Below, piece by piece: positions 17,228 to 25,165 of a stretch of 64,000 nt of DNA; positions within the stretch are counted from its first letter, which is position 1; every line of letters begins with the position of its first letter. The notes beneath the pieces are model-generated. The model saw only the letters and a list, made by a program, of their open reading frames with translations. It was not told the DNA's origin and did not search any database. The translations under genes were made by a program, and so were the position numbers. This stretch comes from GYS-P2D sp964414425 (lineage in GTDB: Bacteria > Bacteroidota > Bacteroidia > Chitinophagales > Saprospiraceae): the NCBI GenBank assembly GCA_964414425.1, contig CAYPWL010000001.1, forward strand, positions 124,001-188,000, read 5' to 3'.

Positions 17228-18435
17228 TAATGGTCACTTTTTTGTTCGCATACATCTCTATTGAGATACTCAGTAAAAGTTGCTAAATCTTTGTCACCTC
17301 TTCCAGATAGATTGATAACAACTACTTCATCCTTTTTGAGATTCATCTTATCAAGTATTGCTAAGGCATGTGCTGTCTCAAGCGCAGGTATGATTCCTTC
17401 GATCCGTGACAATTCTAAGGCAGCAGCTAATGCTTCATCATCAGTAGCGCTATATACCTCAGCACGTCCACTATTAATCAGATGTGCATGCTGTGGACCT
17501 ATCCCAGGATAGTCTAAGCCAGCACTTATAGAGTAGGGCTCTACAATCTGCCCGTCCTCCGTCTGCATCAATAGGGTCTTGCTCCCATGTATGATGCCTA
17601 TCGATCCTAATACACTGGTGGCTGCGGATTCGCCAGTATCAATACCCTTACCAGCAGCCTCAACGGCTATGATCTTAGCCTTGGGCTCATCCAGATAATG
17701 ATAGTATATACCTGCAGCATTACTTCCTCCCCCTACACAGGCTACGAGATAGTCTGGCACTTCTGTACCTTCCTTTGCTTTGAGTTGCCATCTCACTTCT
17801 TCACTGATCACAGATTGAAATCGGGCGACCATATCTGGATAAGGGTGTGGGCCAACCACCGAGCCAATGATATAATGTGTGTTTTCCGGATTACCGATCC
17901 AATCACGTATTGCCTCATTAGTGGCATCTTTAAGCGTTTGGCTGCCACTGAGTGCAGGTCGTACTTCTGCTCCCAACATCTTCATTCTGGCAACATTAGG
18001 TGCTTGACGAGCAATATCAATCTTACCCATAAACACAATACACTCCAGACCCATCAATGCACATACAGTGGCTGTAGCTACTCCGTGTTGTCCAGCTCCT
18101 GTCTCAGCTATGATACGCTGCTTACCCAGCCGCTTAGCCAATAAGATCTGCCCGATGGTATTGTTTATCTTATGTGCACCAGTATGATTGAGGTCCTCAC
18201 GCTTGAGATATATCTTTCCTCCATATCGTTCTGATAGCCGTTTAGCAAGATAAAGTGGTGTAGGACGACCTACATAATCTCTCAGTAATTGCTGGAACTC
18301 CTCTTGAAAAGAATCCTCATACATGATATACTTATACTGATTCCTTAGCGTCTCAATATTACCGTGCAACATCTCAGGTATGTATGCCCCACCAAAATCA
18401 CCATAGAAACCACTCTCGTCTACTTGATAATTCAT
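17227..18435 (-). CDS. trpB: Tryptophan synthase beta subunit
   Basis: This PLP enzyme of 402 residues joins indole and serine. The Schiff-base lysine is Lys89 in LNHTGAHKINN. The GGGSNA phosphate loop, AETGAGQHGVA and the SAGLDYPGIGPQH block identify it as the TrpB1 type that works with TrpA. It starts four bases after trpF. No unusual residue is apparent in the active site. Confidence 0.97.
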   Translation of the reverse strand: MNYQVDESGFYGDFGGAYIPEMLHGNIETLRNQYKYIMYEDSFQEEFQQLLRDYVGRPTPLYLAKRLSERYGGKIYLKREDLNHTGAHKINNTIGQILLAKRLGKQRIIAETGAGQHGVATATVCALMGLECIVFMGKIDIARQAPNVARMKMLGAEVRPALSGSQTLKDATNEAIRDWIGNPENTHYIIGSVVGPHPYPDMVARFQSVISEEVRWQLKAKEGTEVPDYLVACVGGGSNAAGIYYHYLDEPKAKIIAVEAAGKGIDTGESAATSVLGSIGIIHGSKTLLMQTEDGQIVEPYSISAGLDYPGIGPQHAHLINSGRAEVYSATDDEALAAALELSRIEGIIPALETAHALAILDKMNLKKDEVVVINLSGRGDKDLATFTEYLNRDVCEQKSDH

Positions 18436-18439
18436 TGCA

Positions 18440-19051
18440 TTAGTTTTTTAGTTCTTTCACAAACTGATCCACCTTTGGGACATGTTTCAGTCCAGGTTCG
18501 ATCTCGAACTTACTATTGATATCCACACCTATAAACATGGGATGTTTCAATTCTTTAATCGTTTCTGCATCATCAGGCCCTATCCCTCCAGCTAATAAGA
18601 AAGGAATCTTCCCTTGGTATTCGTTGAGCTTGTCCCAATTAAACTTGGTGCCCGATCCACCATGAGTTGACACCTTGGTATCAAACAAAAAATACTCAAC
18701 CATGTCATACTCTTTGAGAAGAGCAAAATCAAAGTCTTCATCTATCCCAAAAGCTTTGATGATAGGGCATATTTCTTTGGCCTCAATACAGAAATCAGGA
18801 CTCTCATCACCGTGCAACTGAATGTAATCCAACTTGGTGTCCTCACTATACTGAAGGAGCTCATACATTGATGGATTTACAAAGACTCCGACCCGTTTGA
18901 CTTTAGGATTAATCGTAATTGATATGTTATTAATGAATCTCTTAGATCCTAAATAAAAGTTTAATCCGATCATATCAATATCAAGACTGCTAATCCTCTT
19001 GAGGTTGTTTTCTCTATTAATACCGCATACTTTTACTAAAAAAGGGGTCAT
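18440..19051 (-). CDS. trpF: Phosphoribosylanthranilate isomerase
   Basis: This 203-residue TIM barrel opens with VKVCGINRENNL, the PRAI signature with catalytic Cys, and has Asp in LFDTK as the expected acid. The remaining motifs are D-Y-I-Q-L-H-G-D-E, LLAGGIGPDD and a GVDINSKFE block with E-x-x-P-G-L-K-H. It converts phosphoribosylanthranilate to CdRP, the step after the one whose gene (trpD) is missing here. It lies 58 bases after trpC. Confidence 0.95.
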   Translation of the reverse strand: MTPFLVKVCGINRENNLKRISSLDIDMIGLNFYLGSKRFINNISITINPKVKRVGVFVNPSMYELLQYSEDTKLDYIQLHGDESPDFCIEAKEICPIIKAFGIDEDFDFALLKEYDMVEYFLFDTKVSTHGGSGTKFNWDKLNEYQGKIPFLLAGGIGPDDAETIKELKHPMFIGVDINSKFEIEPGLKHVPKVDQFVKELKN

Positions 19052-19109
19052 ATAGGATGTTTAGCTTTCCACTAAAAGGAAGTAATCATATAGTTAAAAT
19101 AATAATTGA

Positions 19110-19925
19110 TTATTCATCAATGTGTTTTTCGATTGTCAGCTCGTGGACAGTTTTAATAAATCCGGCACATGCCGCACCTGGATCATTATTACGCATAAAA
19201 TGCTCACCCATCAAGAAGCCACTAAATCCATATTCGTATAACATCGCAACCACCGCTGGATCACTGAGGCCACTTTCGGCAATTTTGGGCACTTCTGATG
19301 GCAAGCGATCATAGAGCTTTTTAGATCGCTCATAATCCACTTCGAAAGTCTTCAGATCACGATTGTTAACACCGACATAGCTCACACGCTCATCAAACTT
19401 ATCTAGCTGTTCTTCAGAATGCAACTCAAGTAAAACCTCTAAATCAAGTTCTCGAGCCAGCGTGCTAAATCTTGTCACTTCTTCTTTAGTAAGTATTTCA
19501 GTTATCAGAAGAATTATGTCAGCCCCAATAGTCTTAGCTTCATAGATCTGATATTCATCAATGATAAATTCTTTGCGGAGTAAGGGCATCTGAGTTAAGG
19601 ATGTTCTTACCTCCTGTAAGTATGAATCGGCACCACCAAAAAAATGCTCATCTGTCAAGATACTGATCGCCGCTGCACCTGCTGCTGAGTAACCTCTCGT
19701 TACTTCGTTTAAGTTAGCATCAAGATTTATGGATTGTTTAGAAGGAGACTTACGTTTGAACTCTGCAATAATCTGAGGCCCTGTCTTCTCCTGTAGTTTT
19801 GAGAGTAATGAATTAGTCGATCGTTCGAATAGGCTACTATTCCTTAACTCAGCTACTGAAGTTTGCCGTTTACGAGTATCAACCTCCTCCTTCTTATATT
19901 TTACGATCTTATCGAGTATATGCAC
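19110..19925 (-). CDS. trpC: Indole-3-glycerol phosphate synthase
   Basis: This 271-residue barrel enzyme has IIAEFKRKSPSK (catalytic Lys region), the ILTDEHFFGGADSYL block, LLRKEFIIDEYQIYEAKTIGAD, VGVNNRDLKTFEVD and an IAESGLS phosphate loop. All catalytic residues of IGPS are recognisable. It follows trpG by 12 bases, where most relatives would have trpD. It is not fused to TrpF, which is separate downstream. Confidence 0.96.
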   Translation of the reverse strand: MHILDKIVKYKKEEVDTRKRQTSVAELRNSSLFERSTNSLLSKLQEKTGPQIIAEFKRKSPSKQSINLDANLNEVTRGYSAAGAAAISILTDEHFFGGADSYLQEVRTSLTQMPLLRKEFIIDEYQIYEAKTIGADIILLITEILTKEEVTRFSTLARELDLEVLLELHSEEQLDKFDERVSYVGVNNRDLKTFEVDYERSKKLYDRLPSEVPKIAESGLSDPAVVAMLYEYGFSGFLMGEHFMRNNDPGAACAGFIKTVHELTIEKHIDE

Positions 19926-19937
19926 CTTATCTTGTCC

Positions 19938-20513
19938 TTAGTTGGTAATACTTAAAAAATTGCTCAACATCTTTTCTCCTTCAGGTGTCAGGACAGACTC
20001 TGGATGAAACTGAACGCCATATACATCGTATTCTGAGTGTTTGATTCCCATCACTTCATTATACTCATCAGTGCATGTAATCATCAATTCATCCGGCAGA
20101 GTATCCTTGTCTATCACCCATGAGTGATAACGGCCTGCAAGAAACTCACTATCCATGTTATCAAATATGCTGCAGTTACCTAATGACTTGAATGCAGTCT
20201 GCACACCATGATACACTTCATCTAAGTTTCTCAACTTAGCACCAAAGACCTCTCCTATGGCTTGTTGACCCAGACATACTCCAAGAATCTTCTTAGTCGG
20301 TGCGAATCGTTCTATGATTTTCTTGAGATCACCAGCCTCATCTGGTATCCCTGGACCTGGTGATAGTATGATGTAATCAAACTGGTCTATATAGTCCATA
20401 TCCACCTGATCATTACGTTTTACCTCAACCTTGTGGTTCAATAATTCTTGAAGTGCATGAACCAAGTTATAAGTGAATGAATCGTAGTTATCTATTACGA
20501 GTACTTTGTGCAT
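19938..20513 (-). CDS. trpG: Anthranilate synthase glutaminase component
   Basis: The class I amidotransferase has 191 residues. It opens with VLVIDNYDSFTYNL; the nucleophile is Cys80 in LGVCLGQQAIGE, and the His-Glu pair is in QFHPESVLT. It supplies ammonia to TrpE and, in many bacteria, also to PabB. It ends at residue 191 with no fused phosphoribosyltransferase domain, so TrpD is not present as a TrpGD fusion. It starts three bases after trpE. Confidence 0.95.
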   Translation of the reverse strand: MHKVLVIDNYDSFTYNLVHALQELLNHKVEVKRNDQVDMDYIDQFDYIILSPGPGIPDEAGDLKKIIERFAPTKKILGVCLGQQAIGEVFGAKLRNLDEVYHGVQTAFKSLGNCSIFDNMDSEFLAGRYHSWVIDKDTLPDELMITCTDEYNEVMGIKHSEYDVYGVQFHPESVLTPEGEKMLSNFLSITN

Positions 20514-20516
20514 GTC

Positions 20517-21878
20517 TTATTTGATTTGTTCAGCTAATTCAATGGCCTTCTTCAGTGCCGCCAGCTTGTTATTTACCTCTTGCAATTCGCTTTGTTCGTC
20601 CGACTTAATCACTATGCCTGCTCCGGCCTGACGTGTCAATACCCCATTTTGACTCAAGAAGGACCGAATTACAATAGCATGATTGAGATCACCATTAAAA
20701 TGTATGAGACCTAACCCTCCTCCATAGAAGGTTCTACCATTGGGTTCATATTGGTCTATGAGCTGCATAGCTTTAATTTTCGGCGCTCCAGATAGGGTGC
20801 CCGCAGGGAAGGTATCTGCATAAATCTGATAAGTCTTAGATTCATCTGGCAGCTTACCCGTAACCTTAGAGACCAAGTGGATAACATGACTAAAGTACTG
20901 CACCTCTTTATACCGATCTACGCTTACATTAGTGGTGTTCCTACTGAGATCATTACGAGCTAAGTCAACTAACATCACGTGCTCTGAGATCTCTTTGGGA
21001 TCATTAGATAACTTCTCTCCTAAAGCAGCATCACCGATCTTATTACCAGTTCTACGGAATGTGCCTGCTATCGGGTGTATCTCCGCACGCCCTTCTTTGA
21101 TTACAAGCTGTGCCTCAGGGGATGACCCAAAGATTTTGAAATCTCCATAATCAAAGTAGAACAGATATGGACTTGGATTTACACTGCGCAACGCACGGTA
21201 AAGGTTGATCTCATCGCCAGTAAATTCTGTATGAAACTTTCGAGATAATACGATCTGAAAGACATCTCCACGCTGACAGTGATACTTGCCACGCTCCACC
21301 ATCTGGATGTAATCTTCATCAGTCATATTAGAATATTCACGTCCGACTGCAAACTGCTCTGGAGTGATGCTGCTTCCTGCTATTACCGATTTGATTTCTG
21401 CGATATTGCCATTTGTATTCTCTGGAGTATGATCGATGATTTTGATACGATCATGAAAGTGATCAAATACGATCATGTTTCGATAGAAATCATATCGGAG
21501 ATCGGGTATACGATCAGCTCGTTTACTTGGATCGATCTTGACATTTTCGAAGTAGGCAACACTGTTATAGCAGGAGTATCCTACTACTGCCGACTCTTCT
21601 GCTGATCCATCAAACTGAACAGATTGCATGAATGCCTGCATCTCCGAGGGTACATCAAAATCAGTCTTCTGAACACCTCCTACAATTAATATACCATCAG
21701 ATACCTCTATAGAATTCAGTGGATTAAAACAGATATAGGATTTACTGTCTCGTTTACTATTATAGGCAGAACTCTCGAGTAAAACCACCTGGCCATATCG
21801 CTTTCTAAGCTTAAGCAATAAACTTACAGGGGTGTTCAGATCCTCTAATAACTCTTCAGTTTCAACTGTTACTTTCAT
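20517..21878 (-). CDS. trpE: Anthranilate synthase component I
   Basis: This chorismate-using enzyme of 453 residues is the first of the Trp pathway. The N-terminal LLESS motif (residues 33-37) marks the tryptophan feedback site, so both allosteric and attenuation control are expected. The chorismate-binding domain shows DVFQIVLSRKF, NPSPYLFYF, GSSPEAQLV, PIAGTFRRTG, the LVDLARNDLSR block and PAGTLSGAPKIKAMQ. It is a TrpE rather than PabB by its LLES motif and operon position. It lies 83 bases downstream of the leader peptide stop. Confidence 0.95.
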   Translation of the reverse strand: MKVTVETEELLEDLNTPVSLLLKLRKRYGQVVLLESSAYNSKRDSKSYICFNPLNSIEVSDGILIVGGVQKTDFDVPSEMQAFMQSVQFDGSAEESAVVGYSCYNSVAYFENVKIDPSKRADRIPDLRYDFYRNMIVFDHFHDRIKIIDHTPENTNGNIAEIKSVIAGSSITPEQFAVGREYSNMTDEDYIQMVERGKYHCQRGDVFQIVLSRKFHTEFTGDEINLYRALRSVNPSPYLFYFDYGDFKIFGSSPEAQLVIKEGRAEIHPIAGTFRRTGNKIGDAALGEKLSNDPKEISEHVMLVDLARNDLSRNTTNVSVDRYKEVQYFSHVIHLVSKVTGKLPDESKTYQIYADTFPAGTLSGAPKIKAMQLIDQYEPNGRTFYGGGLGLIHFNGDLNHAIVIRSFLSQNGVLTRQAGAGIVIKSDEQSELQEVNNKLAALKKAIELAEQIK

Positions 21879-21897
21879 TCACGCTACTTCTTAAACT

Positions 21898-21931
21898 AAA
21901 AAACGGCCTGTCGGAATAATTCGACAAGCCG
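21898..21931 (-). terminator. trp attenuator intrinsic terminator
   Basis: On the minus strand CGGCTTGTCG (21931-21922) and CGACAGGCCG (21913-21904) form a 10-pair stem with one G-U pair and an 8-base loop, followed by TTTTTT (21903-21898). It stands between the Trp leader peptide and trpE. The 5' arm can alternatively pair through GGCTTGT (21930-21924) with ACAATGCC (21960-21953), one bulged base. That alternative pairing is the antiterminator. Confidence 0.93.
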
Positions 21932-21961
21932 CTGTATCATATATCTATTGATGGCATTGTT

Positions 21962-22009
21962 TCATTCCTTGCTCTGCGAAATATCATTATGCCACCACCA
22001 AATTTTCAT
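21962..22009 (-). CDS. trpL: trp operon leader peptide (attenuator)
   Basis: A 15-codon frame encodes MKIWWWHNDISQSKE with three consecutive TGG codons at positions 4-6. The Trp codons fall in GGTGGCAT (21996-21989), which can pair with ATGCCATC (21957-21950). That partner overlaps the segment that otherwise blocks the terminator. All four elements of the classical attenuator (1:2, 2:3 and 3:4 pairings) are therefore visible in order. Ribosomes stalled for lack of Trp-tRNA would cover segment 1, allow the 2:3 pairing and let transcription continue into trpE. Confidence 0.95.
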   Translation of the reverse strand: MKIWWWHNDISQSKE

Positions 22010-22026
22010 GTACAAATAATTTAACC

Positions 22027-22057
22027 CAAATAAAAAGAGTAATTCAGGAATATGCAA
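22027..22057 (-). promoter_or_regulatory. Candidate trp operon promoter
   Basis: On the minus strand TTG (22057-22055) and TTTATTTG (22034-22027, one mismatch to TAnnTTTG) are separated by 20 bases. They end 17 bases before the leader-peptide ATG, giving a short 5' leader. The upstream element touches the stop codon of the AsmA-like gene at 22058, so the two units are packed without spare sequence. Confidence 0.45.
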
Positions 22058-25033
22058 TTAATTACCCGTCTTCTTTTTGAAGAGTGGAATTTTAATCTTG
22101 TCCTTGATCTTATCTATTTTGTTTTCTTGACCCTTGAATATCTCATTGATTTTAGATGATAGTGAGTCTACATTTCCTGCTTTCAGGGAATCTATGATTG
22201 TATTTACCTGACCTTCTATCTGTTTTTTACTACTATCTATTTCGCTGACTATAACTTGCTTTGCAGAATCTCTGCTCGCTTTGATATCCTCTTTAATCGT
22301 ATCGATCGTGTCACGCACCGTTTGCTCGACCTCCTCTTTTTTGTCCTGGACAGTTTCAGTAATTTTCTCGGTAATACTCTCTCTAAGTCCTCCTTTGGCT
22401 ATGGCGATATCCGTCAGTTTCACCTGAGGTTTTAGCATATTACCACTTACGTAGGCATCGATCTCTACTCTAACATCCTCAGTTAGCGTTGCCAGTTGAT
22501 CACTCAGTATTCCTTTGTTAGCCAGCAGTGATACACCCTTTTGCATATTGAACTTAGAGCTTGGCAGACTCATAGTGACATGATAATCTATATCCTGATT
22601 AAATCCGTGCGTACCTTCATATGAGAGTTGGATGTCATCTCGTTTTAGGCTCATCTCTTTGACGACAACTCGGCCATTTTCTACTAAGAAGTATCGACTC
22701 AAGTTCTCTACTTCCCATGTTTTATCAATGGTCGAGCCCTGTATAAAACTTAAAAATGTATCTATCGGAGCAAATCCATTAATAGAGCCGTCTTGAGTTG
22801 TTAATTCTCCAAATGCGCTGATGGAGTTTAAGTCTGGGACATAGTTGGCATCGATATTAGTCTTTAACTCGAACACCATATCAAAATCGCCTTGGATGTA
22901 TTTGCTCAAGGGTAAGATCATGTTGATCAGTTTGATTTTCTCTGCCGATTTACTCAACGAGACATCCTTAACGTCTACATCGACAATAACTCCACCAACA
23001 CCATCTACGAAGTCATCAATTTGACCGGATAACACGATATCGCCATCGAAAAACTTGGCTCTCTGAGACATCGTAACCTTATCACCAGCCACATTTAGAT
23101 CACCTAATGCCTTAGTCAAGTCGATACCGAATAATGAGGCCTTACCTACATCATATGAGATGGTTAGGTCAATATTGTCAGGTAAGAGTTCGGTAACACC
23201 ATCAGTGGATGTAGTATCATCAGATATGAAACTATCCAGGTTTAAATCCGGACTATATAGCGTCAACCCTCCTGATAGTGTGTCACCATTTAATCCATAT
23301 TGAAGTAACTGATCTAAGTTCCCCTTTCCTGTAATTATATTGCCATTAACGCCATCTGCTGTAAACTCCAGCGTAGAAATTGCATCAGTTATATTACCAG
23401 TCCCTGATAGCCCTTGTACGCTATAAGTTTCATAATAGATCTCTTCAATGTCTAACTGAGCAATCAGATTAATCTTAGGTATTGGATAAGAATTATTGAC
23501 TGACTCAAGCTCCTCTGCGCCCTCATCGATATAGTCAATCTTGGCTATGCCAACATTGAGCACGCCAGCAGTTGCTTCTTGATCTGATAGCAATGAAAGA
23601 GGCTTATTCAACGATCCTGAAACATCAAGACCTTGAGCAAATGAGAGATTAGCGGCCTGCAGCTTATAGTTAATAGATGCACCACTACCTTCTACTGTGA
23701 CTTCTTCGATCTGGTAAGCTTCTACGCCGTCATTATAATTTATATCACGCCCGATCAAGTCAATGTTAAATAACTCTTCACCGTCATTGAGTAAACCCAA
23801 ACTTTCGTTAACTGCAGTATTAATAGCCAATCGCCCATCAAATATCCCAGCAAGCTCTGTACCTTCCTCAAGCGGTAAAGCCTCCTTAAGATCGCCAAGA
23901 TTGAGCTCAAAGTCTGAATCTACATCGACAGCATATCCTCCCGGCTGGCTTTTAATATTGCCAAGACCTTTTAAATAATTTTCACCAGTGGCGAGATTTA
24001 GATTGTTGATTGCTATGTCTGTAAAAGCCCTTGTCTGCGCAGTATTGTTCAATGCAATATCTAAATCCAGTTTGTCAATACTTTTTGGTAAGCTTGGATA
24101 GCTCAAACTACCATCCTTTAACTTTAATGCTATATCATAGAGTGGATATGAACCAGCAGAGTTACCTGAAAGAGTACCAACTAAGTCGTAAGTTCCTGAT
24201 GACTTAAGCGCTCGATACTCGTTTTCGTAAAATACGTTGAGCAAAGAAGCCAGTTTTTTCACCTCTGTTTCTGGCGAGGAAATCGAAATCTCGTATTCGT
24301 CAGAAGGCTCAAGTCCCACAGAACCGCTTGCATAAATCGGCAGATCATTAATAGAGGTCTTTAATTCCTTAAAGCTTAATTGGGTCATATTATCGGTCAG
24401 ATTTATAGACCCAGATCCACTCAGATTAAGATGATCGTTGATAAAGCCACCATCAACAATGGTCTCATAATTTATATCTACATCCACATTTTCGTTGATG
24501 TAATCGATTGAGCCATCAGCGTTGATATCGTCAAGACTGATCGCCGTGTTAGACTGATGATCGATGTATCTCAGATTGACATGATCTAAATCCAAGCCTT
24601 CTAAGCTTACATTACTACTACCAGAGGATTCACTTGATTCTTTTGTGATGTCATAATTGGTAGTTCCGTCTGCATCGGTGTAGGCTGTAATCGTACCGTC
24701 TGCAAGCGTAAGTTTTTTGATCGTGTAGGCCTCTTTATTTTGAAGTGCTTCTATGATGTTGAGCGTTACTTGGAACTTACCAAGGTCTAAGAGTGCAGGA
24801 ACACCGTCTTTCTCCCCATCAATCGAGACATCCTCGAGTTGTACCCCTAAGGAAGGAAAAGTAGATAAGAAAGAAACATCTGCAGAATTATAGGTGATGG
24901 GAGTGGTCAACCCTGCGTTAGCACTATCGACTACTTTTTTGATAATGGCTTTTTTGTTAAGCTCAATTGCCAACACTATAATACCTATCAAGACGACCAG
25001 GAATATTACAATACGTTTTAGCCATTTAATCAT
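22058..25033 (-). CDS. AsmA-like envelope protein
   Basis: This 991-residue protein has one N-terminal membrane helix (about residues 8-25) and a long beta-rich body with repeated 'D-L-x-x-V-x-L-x-G-x-I' type units. An AsmA-like C-terminal segment (LNSISAFGELTTQDGSINGFAP to SKFNMQKGV) follows. The last 150 residues are a charged, probably coiled-coil tail rich in Glu and Lys. AsmA/TamB-like proteins bridge the periplasm and are implicated in phospholipid traffic and outer-membrane assembly. It ends immediately upstream of the trp promoter on the same strand, so read-through would meet the trp attenuator. Confidence 0.85.
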   Translation of the reverse strand: MIKWLKRIVIFLVVLIGIIVLAIELNKKAIIKKVVDSANAGLTTPITYNSADVSFLSTFPSLGVQLEDVSIDGEKDGVPALLDLGKFQVTLNIIEALQNKEAYTIKKLTLADGTITAYTDADGTTNYDITKESSESSGSSNVSLEGLDLDHVNLRYIDHQSNTAISLDDINADGSIDYINENVDVDINYETIVDGGFINDHLNLSGSGSINLTDNMTQLSFKELKTSINDLPIYASGSVGLEPSDEYEISISSPETEVKKLASLLNVFYENEYRALKSSGTYDLVGTLSGNSAGSYPLYDIALKLKDGSLSYPSLPKSIDKLDLDIALNNTAQTRAFTDIAINNLNLATGENYLKGLGNIKSQPGGYAVDVDSDFELNLGDLKEALPLEEGTELAGIFDGRLAINTAVNESLGLLNDGEELFNIDLIGRDINYNDGVEAYQIEEVTVEGSGASINYKLQAANLSFAQGLDVSGSLNKPLSLLSDQEATAGVLNVGIAKIDYIDEGAEELESVNNSYPIPKINLIAQLDIEEIYYETYSVQGLSGTGNITDAISTLEFTADGVNGNIITGKGNLDQLLQYGLNGDTLSGGLTLYSPDLNLDSFISDDTTSTDGVTELLPDNIDLTISYDVGKASLFGIDLTKALGDLNVAGDKVTMSQRAKFFDGDIVLSGQIDDFVDGVGGVIVDVDVKDVSLSKSAEKIKLINMILPLSKYIQGDFDMVFELKTNIDANYVPDLNSISAFGELTTQDGSINGFAPIDTFLSFIQGSTIDKTWEVENLSRYFLVENGRVVVKEMSLKRDDIQLSYEGTHGFNQDIDYHVTMSLPSSKFNMQKGVSLLANKGILSDQLATLTEDVRVEIDAYVSGNMLKPQVKLTDIAIAKGGLRESITEKITETVQDKKEEVEQTVRDTIDTIKEDIKASRDSAKQVIVSEIDSSKKQIEGQVNTIIDSLKAGNVDSLSSKINEIFKGQENKIDKIKDKIKIPLFKKKTGN

Positions 25034-25165
25034 AGACAGTCTTATTTAGGAATTCAATTAAGAGACGGTGAGCCAGTTTGGTTTACCGTTAAAATCGTGC
25101 TAATAACGATCCAATTAGCTTTATACTTGTGAGAACGTCATTCTAAGTGATCAGGTTCTTACCAA

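Noticed and set aside
17698..18144. Antisense frame of 148 codons opposite trpB
   Set aside because: Mirror of a fully conserved TrpB; no promoter, no start context and no recognisable domain.
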